64,000 bases of DNA from Pseudomonas arcuscaelestis (GTDB taxonomy: Bacteria > Pseudomonadota > Gammaproteobacteria > Pseudomonadales > Pseudomonadaceae): NCBI RefSeq assembly GCF_016881005.1, contig NZ_JACOPV010000003.1, positions 248,001 to 312,000 on the forward strand, in the 5' to 3' direction. The translations under genes and the position numbers were made by a program. The notes under the pieces were generated by a model. It worked only from the letters and a program-made list of their open reading frames with translations, did no database searches and was not told where the DNA came from. How positions within the stretch are numbered: position 1 is the first letter of the stretch; every line of letters begins with the position of its first letter. This document shows, piece after piece, positions 1-10,000 of the stretch.

Positions 1-666
1 CATGCCCAGGAAACCAGTGGTGAGGAAAAAGCCCACGGCGTTATGCCCGTACCACCACTGGACCATGGCGTCAGTGGCACCGGAGTAGACCGGGTAGGAC
101 TTGAACCAACTGACCGGAATCGACAGGTGATTGACCACGTGCAACATGGCGATGACCACAATAAAGGCGCCGAAGAACCAGTTGCCCACATAAATGTGCT
201 TGACCTTGCGCCGCATGAGCGTGGCGAAGAAAACCACGGCATAGACGACCCAGACGATAGCCATCCATACCGCCCCGGTGAACTCTATTTCCGCGTATTC
301 CTTGGTGGTGGTCAGGCCCAGCGGCAGGCTGATCAACATAATCAAAATGGTTGCCTGCCAACCCCAGAATGTGAAGGCTGCCAGTTTGTCGCTGTACAGC
401 CGCACTTGGCAGGTGCGTTGTACCGCGTAGTAGCTGGCGGCAAATTGCGCGCTACCGGCAAAGCCGAAAATCACCAGGCTGGTGTGCAGCGGGCGCAAGC
501 GGCCGAAGCTGGTCCAGGGCAATTCGAGGTTGAGTTGCGGCCACACCAGTTGCGAGGCGATCCAGACGCCCATCGCCATGCCGACGACTCCCCAGAACAC
601 CGTCATGACGACGAATTGCCGGACCACCTTGTAGTTATAGGCTTGGGCCTGTTGATGTGTGCTCAT
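1..666 (-). CDS. ccoN: cbb3-type cytochrome c oxidase subunit I, 5' part (cut by window edge)
   Basis: Catalytic subunit of the cbb3 terminal oxidase, an inner-membrane heme-copper enzyme that reduces oxygen at low tension. Only the first 222 residues are inside the window; the reading frame is open to the edge. Visible are the family's N-terminal YNYKVVRQF block (residues 11-19), a first membrane segment, [12 protein letters not shown] (residues 57-68, containing a histidine in the position of a heme ligand) and further hydrophobic helices. The start is the ATG that gives the conserved short N-terminus. No ccoO or ccoP can be seen, so whether this is part of a ccoNOQP operon or one of the orphan ccoN copies found in pseudomonads cannot be decided. 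No FNR/Anr-type TTGAT-N4-ATCAA site was found upstream. Confidence 0.93.
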   Translation of the reverse strand, partial: MSTHQQAQAYNYKVVRQFVVMTVFWGVVGMAMGVWIASQLVWPQLNLELPWTSFGRLRPLHTSLVIFGFAGSAQFAASYYAVQRTCQVRLYSDKLAAFTFWGWQATILIMLISLPLGLTTTKEYAEIEFTGAVWMAIVWVVYAVVFFATLMRRKVKHIYVGNWFFGAFIVVIAMLHVVNHLSIPVSWFKSYPVYSGATDAMVQWWYGHNAVGFFLTTGFLGM

Positions 667-1116
667 GGCTAGTTTCCACAGTTCCTGTAAGGCTCGTCTT
701 GCCTAGAGGGGGCAAGACATCGGCGCAGACTGTAGGAAGCTGCCGTATTTCAAAACAGACTCAGAAACACGGCAGAAAACCGGATCAGATAAAGATCCCG
801 TATTTGCTGGGTATAAGCCCTACTGATACGCACCGCATGCGACAAAATATCTCTGTGCTGTAGGAAATGCCCTCTAGCGAAGTGGCTTTATGCCGCATCC
901 CCAAGTCAGTGGAATTACCTTGACATCACCTTTGGCCCGCCCGCAGAATTTCCACAAACTTTGCGCGCAAAGTATTGGCAAGGATCGCAACGGCCTGTCA
1001 GTGATGTGCGCTTAGACAAGAAGCCAATCCGCCATCGAACGTGTGCGACGGCGCTTACACGCCGAAATAAGCACCGTCGCTGCCGCGGGACACTATAAGA
1101 ACGATGGGAGCAACAG
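667..1116. other. 450-bp intergenic region between divergent ccoN and the decarboxylase gene
   Basis: No coding sequence with a plausible ribosome binding site is seen here. A 7-bp inverted repeat (CTGCCGT at 740-746, ACGGCAG at 769-775) is too widely spaced to be convincing. The stretch must contain the promoters of both flanking genes, but I could not pick out a reliable -35/-10 pair or an Anr box. Confidence 0.5.
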
Positions 1117-2718
1117 ATGAAGCTTTCCAAGGAACTCGTCACTCAGGCAAAAGCGACATTCGGGACACCGACGTACCTCTACGATGAAGCGGTGCTACGC
1201 AGCAGCTTCAACGAATTGCGGAACGCATTGCCGGAGTGCGTGGATATCTTCTATGCATTGAAGGTCAACCCGAACCTGTCCTTGGTGAAGTTGATCCGTT
1301 CATACGGTGGCAACACCGAAGTGTGCTCGCTGGCAGAGCTGGAAATTGCGCTCAAGGCGGGTGTGGCGCCGCAGGACATCATTCTGCTCGGCCCTTACAA
1401 AAAACCCGAGGAACATCGCCGGGCTCTGGAAGTAGGGGTGTTCGCCATCGTTGTCGAGTCTGAAAGCGAGCTGCGCAAGCTCTCGACCCTGGCTGGGGAG
1501 CTGGGTTGTGAGGCGCCAGTGGCTATTCGCATCAATCCAAATTTCTCGGCGGCAGGTTCGCCCTGGAAGATGGGCGGGCGGCCCACCCACTTTGGCATCC
1601 AGGAAGACACGGCGGTGGCCAACTTTGGCGACTATGTGGCGATGCCCAATATCAAGATCAAAGGCATTCACGTCTACAACGGCACCAAGATTCTCGACGC
1701 CCAGTCGGTGTATGACAACTCGGCGTACATCCTCGACCTGTTTCGTAGCCTCTCGTTGCGCTATCAGTTGGACATGCGCATGGTCGATGTGGGGGGCGGT
1801 CTGGGGATCAAGTACTACGAAAATGAAACAGAACTCGATGTCGCGCATCTTAAACAGCTGATTGCACCGTTGTTCAATGCCTTCCATCACGAATTTCCGC
1901 GTACCCGGATCATCCTTGAATCGGGCCGTTTCATCGCTGGCAAATGCGGGTCATTGCTGGTCACCGTCGACAATATCAAGGACAACCACGGCAAGGTCTT
2001 TGCTGTAACCGATGGTGGAACCAACTGCCATGGTGCTGCAGCAGGCAGCGGGCAGGTACTCAAGCGCAACTTCCGCATTGTCAAAGCCTCGGGCCACACC
2101 GGCGCGCCGTTGTCCACCTACCATATCTCCGGACCGCTCTGTAGCCCCGATGACCTGTTGGGGCGCGATGTTCAGTTGGAGACCCTGCAAGAGGGAGATC
2201 TGCTGATCGTGACCGCTTCGGGTGCGTATGGGCCAACCGCGTCGCCCACGCTGTTTCACAGCCATGGTCATCCGGCCGAAGTGGTAGTCAGCCACAACCA
2301 GCTGTTTCTTGCTCGGGCGCGGCAGACCGCCCTGGATATTCGTGACAGCCATACCGATGTCCCCCTGCAAGCAATGCTGCGTCCAGCCCCTGATGCTGAA
2401 CCGGCGGTTGACACGCAGCTGGCCACCCAGCGTCAGCTCGGCGACATTTTACGCGTGGTGTTGAAACTGCCGGACCATACCGTCATCAACAGCGACTCTC
2501 ATTTGCGTGACGACCTGGGTCTGGACTCGCTGACCTCCATGGAGCTGCTGATCAGCCTGGAGGACGAAATCGAAGGATTCTTTGTCAATCCGGACACCAT
2601 CGTCCCGGGGCACTTCAACACCGTAGCGACCTTGGCCGGTTATATCGATGCGCATCGACAGACTCGCTCAGCGCCGCGATCCACGGGGGTGGTCGAGGTG
2701 CAACATGAAAGCGCCTGA
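1117..2718 (+). CDS. type III PLP-dependent decarboxylase fused to a C-terminal acyl carrier protein domain
   Basis: 533 aa. Residues 1-410 are a LysA/ornithine-decarboxylase fold: PLP lysine K49 in YALKVN, GGGLG at 227-230 region, ESGR at 268-271, GPLCSPDDLLG around C342, and SGAYG near residue 368 with the active-site tyrosine. The wording of the C-terminal blocks resembles the decarboxylase family that accompanies exosortase A systems more than true diaminopimelate decarboxylase. Residues 435-510 are a carrier domain with LGLDSLTSMEL, S471 being the expected phosphopantetheine attachment site. The fusion is unusual and suggests that the decarboxylated amine or its acyl partner is handled on a carrier protein. 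First gene of a cluster: the ligase start lies inside its 3' end. GGGAG precedes the ATG. The amino acid substrate cannot be inferred. Confidence 0.85.
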   Translation: MKLSKELVTQAKATFGTPTYLYDEAVLRSSFNELRNALPECVDIFYALKVNPNLSLVKLIRSYGGNTEVCSLAELEIALKAGVAPQDIILLGPYKKPEEHRRALEVGVFAIVVESESELRKLSTLAGELGCEAPVAIRINPNFSAAGSPWKMGGRPTHFGIQEDTAVANFGDYVAMPNIKIKGIHVYNGTKILDAQSVYDNSAYILDLFRSLSLRYQLDMRMVDVGGGLGIKYYENETELDVAHLKQLIAPLFNAFHHEFPRTRIILESGRFIAGKCGSLLVTVDNIKDNHGKVFAVTDGGTNCHGAAAGSGQVLKRNFRIVKASGHTGAPLSTYHISGPLCSPDDLLGRDVQLETLQEGDLLIVTASGAYGPTASPTLFHSHGHPAEVVVSHNQLFLARARQTALDIRDSHTDVPLQAMLRPAPDAEPAVDTQLATQRQLGDILRVVLKLPDHTVINSDSHLRDDLGLDSLTSMELLISLEDEIEGFFVNPDTIVPGHFNTVATLAGYIDAHRQTRSAPRSTGVVEVQHESA

Positions 2719-4282
2719 AGTGCTTCTGCAACATGTATTGGAGACGCGCAACGGCTTGCATCCAGACAAGGCTGCGATCATCTACGCCGATGAGACCTAC
2801 ACCTACGCGCAATTGGACGACGCCAGCGCGCGCCTGGCTGCCGGCCTGCAGGTCAACGGCTTGCAGCGCCAGGAGCGGGTGGTGGTGTGCCTGGGTAACC
2901 GGGTAGAAACCGTCTGTGCATTCTGGGGCATCCTCAAGGCTGGCGGCGTGGTGGTGAATGTTGGCCTTGAGACCCCGGCGGACAGTCTCGAGTATATTCT
3001 TCGCGACGCCGAGGCCTCGGTGCTGATCACCACCACCGAGAAAATCGGCAGCTTGGGAAATCGTATTGCCGAGTTGGGACACCTGAATTCGATCGTGTTG
3101 CTCGATGGCGAGGCCGACTCAACACACGCCCAAACCTTCGAAAGCCTGCTCGGCCAGGGTGCGGGTATACCGTTGCCCTGCGGTAATCTTGATCTGGACC
3201 TTGCCGCGATTATCTATACCTCAGGGTCTACCGGCGCACCCAAGGGGGTGATGCTGACCCATCGCAACATGCTTGCTGCGTTGAACTCATTGAACACCTA
3301 CCTTGGCTACAACGAGAGCGACAACGTGCTGTGTTCGCTGCCGCTGTCCTTCGACTACGGCTTGTACCAGATGATCATGGCCATTGGCGCCGGAGCCACT
3401 CTGGTGCTGGAAAAGGAATTCACCTGGCCGATTTTCCTGATTCGCAAGATCCGCCAGTACCAAGTCACCGTGATTCCATTCGTGCCCACCATGCTCATGC
3501 TGTTGCATGAATACGCGCACAAACGCGAGGCGGTGTTTGCTGATGTACGCATGGTCACCAACACCGGTGCAGCGCTCAAGGCGCCGCATATCGCCCAGAT
3601 GAAAGCGCTGTTTCCCCAGGCGCAGATTTACTCGATGTACGGTTTGACCGAATGTAAGCGCTGTACCTACTTGCCACCGGAGGACATCGACACCAAGCCC
3701 GGCAGCGTCGGTATCGCCATTCCCAACACCGAATTGTGGCTGGTGGACGACGAGGACCGGCGCATTGATGAGCCCCATCAGGTTGGCCAGTTGGTGATTC
3801 GCGGGGCTACGGTCATGGCTGGCTATTGGCGCAATCCCACCGCAACCGCATTGAAACTCAAGCCTGGGCGCTACCCCGGAGAGAGCGTGCTGTATACCGG
3901 CGACTACTGCAGCCTCGACGAGGACGGCTACTTGTATTTTCGCGGACGTATGGACCACATGATCAAGTCCCGGGGCATGAAGGTCAGTCCTAATGAGGTG
4001 GAAGGCTTCCTCTATGCCATTGACGGGGTGGAGGCCGCTGCAGTGGTCAGCGTCGAGCATGCTGGCGTCGGTGAAGGGCTTTGCGCGTTCGTTACCCTTG
4101 GCCAGGATGTGAGCCTTAGTACCGAGCAGTTGTTCGAACGCTGCAGGCTAGGCCTGGAGGCGCACAAGGTACCGTTGTGCATCAGTATTGAAATCAGCCT
4201 GCCACGTACTGCCAATGGCAAAGTCGATTTGCTGCAGTTGCAACAGTCGGCACGCAATGCCTCGCTGGCGGTGCCCGGATGA
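2705..4282 (+). CDS. AMP-forming acyl-CoA/acyl-carrier ligase (ANL family), exosortase-A-ligase-like
   Basis: 525 aa adenylate-forming enzyme that should activate a carboxylic acid as acyl-AMP and pass it to CoA or, more likely here, to the carrier domain of the preceding protein. The family signatures are complete: YTSGSTGAPKG at 171-181, YGLTE at 312-316, TGD at 398-400, the hinge region GRMDHMIKSRG at 414-424 and the catalytic lysine K507 in NGK. The stretch MYGLTECKRCTYLPPE resembles the ligases annotated as exosortase A-associated. The ATG at 2705 is chosen over longer upstream frames because it begins directly with the ligase fold and follows a GAGG; it overlaps the decarboxylase gene by 14 bp, implying translational coupling. 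Substrate unknown. Confidence 0.88.
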   Translation: MKAPEVLLQHVLETRNGLHPDKAAIIYADETYTYAQLDDASARLAAGLQVNGLQRQERVVVCLGNRVETVCAFWGILKAGGVVVNVGLETPADSLEYILRDAEASVLITTTEKIGSLGNRIAELGHLNSIVLLDGEADSTHAQTFESLLGQGAGIPLPCGNLDLDLAAIIYTSGSTGAPKGVMLTHRNMLAALNSLNTYLGYNESDNVLCSLPLSFDYGLYQMIMAIGAGATLVLEKEFTWPIFLIRKIRQYQVTVIPFVPTMLMLLHEYAHKREAVFADVRMVTNTGAALKAPHIAQMKALFPQAQIYSMYGLTECKRCTYLPPEDIDTKPGSVGIAIPNTELWLVDDEDRRIDEPHQVGQLVIRGATVMAGYWRNPTATALKLKPGRYPGESVLYTGDYCSLDEDGYLYFRGRMDHMIKSRGMKVSPNEVEGFLYAIDGVEAAAVVSVEHAGVGEGLCAFVTLGQDVSLSTEQLFERCRLGLEAHKVPLCISIEISLPRTANGKVDLLQLQQSARNASLAVPG

Positions 4283-5205
4283 AGCTGGGGCAGTCAGGTC
4301 GTGACCAGTCATTGGACGTCAACGGCAGCCATTTTGCCTTGCGTACCTGGGGCAAAGAGGGTAACCACCCGGTGCTCGCCCTGCACGGCTGGCTGGACAA
4401 CGCGGCCTCGTTTGAACGCATTGCACCCTGGTTGCGCGACTGCTTTGTGGTCGCGCCGGACATGGCCGGGCACGGACGTTCTGATCACCGTCGGGCCGAC
4501 AGTGGCTATTACCTGTGGGAGCACGCCGATGATATGAACGCGCTGATCGAGTGCCTGGGCTGGAAGCGTTTTTCAGTGCTCGGTCATTCCATGGGCAGTG
4601 GCGTAGCATCGATTCTTGCCGCCATGAACCGCGCCATCACCAGCGTGGTATTTATCGAAGGCATGGGCGCGCCGTTTGCGCTCGATGACGGCAGCACCGT
4701 TGAGCACCTGCGCAAGTCCCAGCGTTTGCTGCGATTGGCCCTGCGCACGCGCATGCATGGCTTCAGCGGGCCTGAAGAGGCTCAGTTCAGCAGCCTGGAG
4801 ATGGCGATCAAGGAGCGGCAGAACAGTGTCTCTGGCAATCTGAGTAGCGAAGGTGCACGGTTGCTGGCCCAGCGTGACTTACTCAATCTTGGTCATGGCT
4901 TTCGCTGGCGGCATGACCCACGTCTGGTACTGCCCGAACTGATGCAACTGACCGAAGGCCAGGCCTGCGAGTTCTTGCAGCAAATCAGTTGCCCCCTGCA
5001 CTTGTTGCTCGGGCGCCAGGGATTGTTTGCCGACGCTAAGTTTGACAAGCGCAAACACGCGTTACCTGCGCACACCCAGGTTCACTGGCACGAGGGCGGC
5101 CATCACTTCCATCTGGATGTACCAACACCGGAGTTGATCGCCCAGCTCAGCGCTGCCTTGGGGCAGGGTGAGTCAGGATCGCAGCAACGCTTAGTCAATC
5201 AGTAA
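4279..5205 (+). CDS. alpha/beta hydrolase
   Basis: 308 aa serine hydrolase. HGW at 36-38 supplies the oxyanion region, GHSMGSG carries the nucleophile S104, and the C-terminal EGGHHFHLD holds the catalytic histidine. There is no signal peptide, so it acts in the cytoplasm. The ATGA overlap with the ligase gene shows it is translated with the cluster. A thioesterase-like or editing role on the carrier-bound intermediate is a reasonable inference, since exosortase A-type clusters also include alpha/beta hydrolases, but the substrate is unknown. Esterase or lactonase activity is equally possible. Confidence 0.85.
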   Translation: MKLGQSGRDQSLDVNGSHFALRTWGKEGNHPVLALHGWLDNAASFERIAPWLRDCFVVAPDMAGHGRSDHRRADSGYYLWEHADDMNALIECLGWKRFSVLGHSMGSGVASILAAMNRAITSVVFIEGMGAPFALDDGSTVEHLRKSQRLLRLALRTRMHGFSGPEEAQFSSLEMAIKERQNSVSGNLSSEGARLLAQRDLLNLGHGFRWRHDPRLVLPELMQLTEGQACEFLQQISCPLHLLLGRQGLFADAKFDKRKHALPAHTQVHWHEGGHHFHLDVPTPELIAQLSAALGQGESGSQQRLVNQ

Positions 5206-5217
5206 TGGAGTACACCC

Positions 5218-5904
5218 GTGAAAGAGTTCTGGATAGCACCGTCGATATTGGCGGCCGATTTCGCCCGGCTGGGCGAGGAAGCCGAACAGGTACTGGCAGC
5301 CGGTGCCGACGTCATCCACATCGATGTGATGGATAACCACTATGTGCCCAACCTGACGATGGGCCCGCAGTTTTGCAAGGCGTTGCGCAGTCACGGCATT
5401 AGCGCACCGATCGATGTGCACCTGATGGTCACACCGGTAGACAGCATGATCCAGGCGTTCGCCGAGGCTGGCGCCGACTACATTTCAATTCATCCCGAGG
5501 CGACCCTGCACCTGGATCGCTCGGTACAGTTGATCAAGGACCTGGGCTGCAAGGCCGGCCTGGTGTTCAACCCGGCAACGACCCTGGACGCCGCGCAGTA
5601 CCTGCTGGATCGGCTCGATCTGATCTTGCTGATGTCGGTCAATCCCGGGTTTGGTGGTCAGCGCTTCATTCCCCAGGTGTTGCCCAAGATTGCCGCAGCG
5701 CGCAAGCTGATTGACCAGAGTGGCCGCAGTATTCGCCTGGAGGTGGATGGCGGCGTCAACCTGGAAACCATCGGTCAGGTTGCTGCAGCGGGCGCGGACA
5801 TGTTCGTTGCCGGAACAGCGATATTCGCCCAGCATGACTACCGCAGTACGATCTCGGCCTTGCGCGGCAAAATTGCCGATGCCGTTACCGACCGCCACCA
5901 ATAA
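5218..5904 (+). CDS. rpe: ribulose-phosphate 3-epimerase family protein
   Basis: 228 aa, full length for the family. APSILAADF at the N-terminus, [28 protein letters not shown] and EVDGGV are all intact, giving the metal-binding histidines and aspartates and the phosphate-binding loop, so an active D-ribulose-5-phosphate/D-xylulose-5-phosphate epimerase is expected. It begins with GTG preceded by a good GGAG, 12 bp after the hydrolase gene, and so appears to be the fourth gene of the cluster. Pseudomonads normally carry the housekeeping rpe near trpE; no trp gene is seen here, so this is probably a second copy recruited to the cluster, possibly for an allied sugar-phosphate step. Confidence 0.88.
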   Translation: MKEFWIAPSILAADFARLGEEAEQVLAAGADVIHIDVMDNHYVPNLTMGPQFCKALRSHGISAPIDVHLMVTPVDSMIQAFAEAGADYISIHPEATLHLDRSVQLIKDLGCKAGLVFNPATTLDAAQYLLDRLDLILLMSVNPGFGGQRFIPQVLPKIAAARKLIDQSGRSIRLEVDGGVNLETIGQVAAAGADMFVAGTAIFAQHDYRSTISALRGKIADAVTDRHQ

Positions 5905-5960
5905 AAAAGCGCACATACCCATGATTCTCGCGAATCCAGCATGAGTTATCTGTCCTTGCA

Positions 5961-5971
5961 CAATAAAATTG
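5961..5971. promoter_or_regulatory. possible MarR/OhrR operator
   Basis: CAAT-AAA-ATTG, an AT-rich perfect inverted repeat 43 bp before the start of the OhrR-like gene. OhrR proteins bind AT-rich palindromes of this general type and often autoregulate; the assignment is inference from position and shape. Confidence 0.35.
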
Positions 5972-6013
5972 AAATCGCCTTGCAGTCGTTCAGTCGAGCC
6001 GAGGGAGACGGGC

Positions 6014-6442
6014 ATGCTTGACCCGACCTTCGACTTTGACAAGATGCTGTGCTTCTCGCTGTACTCGACCGCCAACGCCATGGTTCGTGACTACGCCGAG
6101 CCGTTGAAACAGCGTGGCATTACTTATCCGCAATTGCTGGTGATGGCCGGGTTGTGGGGCCAGGACGATGTGTCGATCAGCACCTTGAGCGAACTGACCT
6201 TGTTTGACCTGGGTACCCTGACGCCTATCGTCAGGCGACTGGCTGACAACGGTTTTATCACCATCTACCTGGATCCGAACGACCGTCGCCGGCGCAACCT
6301 GCTGCTGACTGATAAAGGGCGCGAGCTCAAGGCTGAAGCAGCCAAGGTCTTCAACAGCATGGCCTGCAAGATCGACCTCGGCGAAAGTGAGGTTCAGCAA
6401 GTGCTGCAGGTCTGCCAGCGGATTCGGTCGCGGTTGCGCTGA
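6014..6442 (+). CDS. MarR-family regulator of the OhrR type
   Basis: 142 aa winged-helix repressor. The N-terminal MLCFSLYSTANAM block matches the OhrR motif in which a single cysteine senses organic peroxide; here that residue is C13. LTYPQLLVM-like (ITYPQLLVM), TLTPIVRRL and DRRRRNLLLT (wing) follow in the usual order. The ATG at 6014 is chosen because GGGAG precedes it and it gives the usual OhrR length; a TTG at 5969 would add an unconserved tail. No ohr gene is adjacent. The likely targets are itself and perhaps the preceding four-gene cluster. Whether the cysteine is used for sensing cannot be told from sequence. Confidence 0.85.
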   Translation: MLDPTFDFDKMLCFSLYSTANAMVRDYAEPLKQRGITYPQLLVMAGLWGQDDVSISTLSELTLFDLGTLTPIVRRLADNGFITIYLDPNDRRRRNLLLTDKGRELKAEAAKVFNSMACKIDLGESEVQQVLQVCQRIRSRLR

Positions 6443-6458
6443 TTCGCCCAGGTACGAG

Positions 6459-7034
6459 TCAGCGCTGGAGAAACGCTGGGGTATTGAAGTTGCTCAAGCG
6501 TGGATCATCTTCGCCGTACTCCAGCGCCCGCACCGGGTGCTTGAGCAACGCGCGCTGGATGCCGCGATCACCTTGTTGCCAGGCGTGTTCAAGGTCGTCG
6601 CGCAGTGCGCACGGAATCAGGCTGAACATGGGTTGCCAGAATTCACCCTGGCGGACCATTGCCGGCTGATCCTGCTCATTGGCCTGGTTCATGAGGTCGC
6701 TGATCAGCGCCTGGTCGATCAGTGGCGCATCGCAGGCAAGTACCAGCATCCAGCGATGCCGCGCTACCGCAAGGCCGGCCAGTACGCCCGCCAGGGGCCC
6801 TGGGAAATCTGCATGTGCATCGCTGACCAGTTGATCGGCAAAGGGCCGGTACTGGTCCTGATTGCGATTGCAGGAAATGATCAGGTCATCGGTGAGCGGG
6901 CGCACCACGGCCTGGATGTGGACAATCAAGGGCTTGCCCTGCCAGGGCAGCAAGCCCTTGTCCTGACCGCCCATGCGCTGGCCGCGACCACCGGCAAGCA
7001 GAAGGATGGAGCAGGGGGCAGTGGCGGCGGGCAT
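6459..7034 (-). CDS. mobA: molybdenum cofactor guanylyltransferase
   Basis: 191 aa. Transfers GMP from GTP to molybdopterin, making the dinucleotide cofactor of the DMSO-reductase family. LAGGRGQRMGGQDKG (residues 13-27) is the nucleotide-binding signature, and LACDAPLID carries the metal-binding aspartate. Length matches E. coli MobA. It lies 61 bp downstream of the efflux permease gene on the same strand and converges with the OhrR-like gene, with only 16 bp between their ends. Other moa/mob genes are not in the window. Confidence 0.93.
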   Translation of the reverse strand: MPAATAPCSILLLAGGRGQRMGGQDKGLLPWQGKPLIVHIQAVVRPLTDDLIISCNRNQDQYRPFADQLVSDAHADFPGPLAGVLAGLAVARHRWMLVLACDAPLIDQALISDLMNQANEQDQPAMVRQGEFWQPMFSLIPCALRDDLEHAWQQGDRGIQRALLKHPVRALEYGEDDPRLSNFNTPAFLQR

Positions 7035-7095
7035 CGGTAAGGTTCCAGGCAGTCTCAGTTGCTCACCTTCCCATGCACGCCGCCGTCTGTCCAGA

Positions 7096-10000
7096 TCAGT
7101 GCTGCTCGACCTGTGCCTGGGCGCTGCTGGTGCGCGCCCGACGCTTACCGGTCAGGCGCATGACTACAACGAAGAACACCGGCACGAAGACCACCGCCAA
7201 GGTTGCACTGAGCATCCCGCCAATAACACCGGTACCGATCGCCTGCTGGCTCGCCGAGCTGGCGCCGCTGGCAATCGCCAGGGGCACTACACCGAGGATG
7301 AACGCCAGCGAAGTCATCACGATCGGGCGCAAGCGCAAGCGAGCAGCCTGCACCGTCGCCTCGACCAGGTCATGACCTTCATCGACCAGGCTCTTGGCGA
7401 ACTCGATGATCAGAATCGCGTTCTTGGCCGAGAGCCCGATCAAGGTGATCAAGCCAACCTTGAAGAATACGTCGTTGGGCATGCCGCGCAAACTCACCGC
7501 AATCACGGCGCCCAGCACACCCAGCGGCACCACCAGCAGCACCGAGGTTGGAATCGACCAGCTTTCGTACAGTGCCGCTAGGCAGAGGAACACCACCAGC
7601 AGCGACAGTGCCATCAGCATCGGCGCCTGGGCACCGGACAGCCGCTCCTGCAGCGACAGGCCAGTCCACTCAAGGCCCATGCCTGCTGGCAGCTGGTTGA
7701 CCAGACGCTGGATTTCCTCCATGGCCTGGCCCGAGCTGAAGCCCGGTGCCGGTTCGCCGGACACGGCAATCGCCGGGTAGCCGTTGTATCGCGTCAACTG
7801 CACCGGGCCTGTGATCCATTTGGCCTGCACAAACGCGGACAACGGAACCATCTTGCCGCTGCTGTTGCGAACGTGGATTTTCAGCAGGTCTTCGACTTGG
7901 GCGCGTTGATCGCCTTCGGCCTGAACCACCACACGCTGCATGCGCCCCTGGTTGGGGAAGTCGTTGACGTAGTTGGAGCCCACCGCGGTGTTGAGCACGT
8001 TGCCAATGTCGGCAAAGGACACCCCAAGGGCGTTGGCCTGCTTGCGGTCGACTTCCAGTTGCACCTGCGGGCTTTCGGCCAGAGCACTTTCGCGCACGTT
8101 GATCAGCAGTGGGCTTTTCTCGGCGTTGGCCAGCAACTGGTCACGTGCCGCCATGAGTGCGGCATGGCCGAGGCCACCCCGATCCTGCAGGCGGAACTCG
8201 AAACCACTGGAGGTGCCCAGACCATCGATCGGCGGCGGCAACACAGAATAGGCAATCGCGTCCTTGAGTTGGCTGAAGGCAGCGTTGGCCCGGTCGGCAA
8301 TCGATTGGGCGCTGTCGTCTGCACCACGCTCGGACCAGTCCTTGAGGGTGGTGAACGCAAGGGCCGCGTTCTGTCCGTTACCGGAGAAACTGAAGCCAAG
8401 GATCAGGGTGCTGTTGCCAACTCCCGGCTCAGTGGCGTTGTGCGCTTCGATCTGCGCCGCTACCTGTTCGGTGCGGGCGCGGCTCGCACCTGGCGGCAAC
8501 TGGATGTCGGTGATGGTATAGCCCTGGTCCTCGGTGGGCAGGAACGAGGACGGCAGTTGGCTGAAACCGTACACCAGGCCTGCGATCAGCACCACGTACA
8601 CCATCAAGTAGCGCCCGCTGCGCTTGATCGCCTGGATGACCCAGCGCTGATAGCCATTGGTAAGGCTGTCGAAGCGTCGGTTGAACCAGCCGAAGAAACC
8701 ACGCTTCTCGTGGTGTTCGCCCTTGGCAATCGGTTTAAGCAACGTGGCGCACAGGGCAGGGGTGAGGCTCAGGGCGAGGAACGCCGAGAACAGAATCGAT
8801 ACCGCCATGGACACCGAGAACTGCTGGTAGATCACCCCGACGGAGCCTTTCATGAAGGCCATTGGCAAGAACACCGCCACCAGTACCAGGGTAATACCGA
8901 CGATTGCGCCGCTGATCTGGCCCATGGCTTTTTTGGTCGCATCGCGCGGTGGCAGGCCTTCTTCAGTCATGATGCGTTCGACGTTTTCCACCACCACGAT
9001 GGCGTCGTCCACCAAAATACCGATAGCCAGCACCATGCCGAACAGGGTCAGTACGTTGACCGAAAAGCCCAGCCCCAGCATCACCGCAAAGGTGCCCATC
9101 AATGCCACCGGTACCACCAGGGTCGGAATCAAGGTGTACCGGATATTCTGCAGGAACAGGAACATCACCGCGAACACCAGGGCCATTGCCTCCAGCAGGG
9201 TGGTGATCACTTGCTGGATCGACACTTTGACGAACGGCGAAGTGTCGTAAGGAATGTCGAACTTGGCACCCGGCGGCAGGAAGCGGGACAACTCGTTGAG
9301 CTTATTGCTGACCAGGGTTGCTGTTTCCATGGCGTTGGCGCCCGGTGACAGTTGCACGCTGAAGGCACTGGTCGGCTTGCCATTGAGTCGGGTGCCGTAT
9401 TGGTACTCCTGACTACCGATCTCGACACGGGCGACATCACCGATGGTGACTTTGGAGCCGTCCGGATTGGCACGCAAGACAATATCGCTGAACTCTTGCA
9501 CAGTGCTCAGTTGACCCTTGATCACTACGTTGGCGGTGATTTCCTGGGTGCCGGTACCGGGCAGGTCGCCGATGCTACCGGGAGCGACCTGGGCGTTCTG
9601 GCCGGCAATGGCTTCGTTGACATCGTCGGGAGTGAGATTGAAACCAATCAGCTTCTGCGGGTCGAGCCAGATCCGCATGGCACGCTCGGAGCCATACAGC
9701 TGGGCCTTGCCGACGCCCTTGAGGCGGCGGATTTCGTTCATTACGTTGCGCGCCAGAAAGTCGCTCAGCGTCACCTCATCAAGAGCACCGTCCTCGGCAG
9801 TGAGGGTAACCAGCAGCAGGAAGCCCGTGGATACTTTCTCTACCTGCAGGCCTTGCTGGGTGACCGGGCGCGGCAGGCGCGACTCCACGACCTTGAGGCG
9901 GTTTTGCACATCTACCTGGGCCAGGTCGGGGTTGGTGCCCGGTTCGAACGTGGCGGTGATGGTGGCGCTACCGAGGCTGCTTTGAGAGCTGAAATACAGC

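Noticed and set aside
1094..1099. TATAAG as a -10 element for the decarboxylase gene
   Set aside because: No -35 at suitable distance, and the start site would fall into the ribosome binding site.
667..1116. Anr/FNR box upstream of ccoN
   Set aside because: Searched for TTGAT-N4-ATCAA on both strands; no acceptable match.
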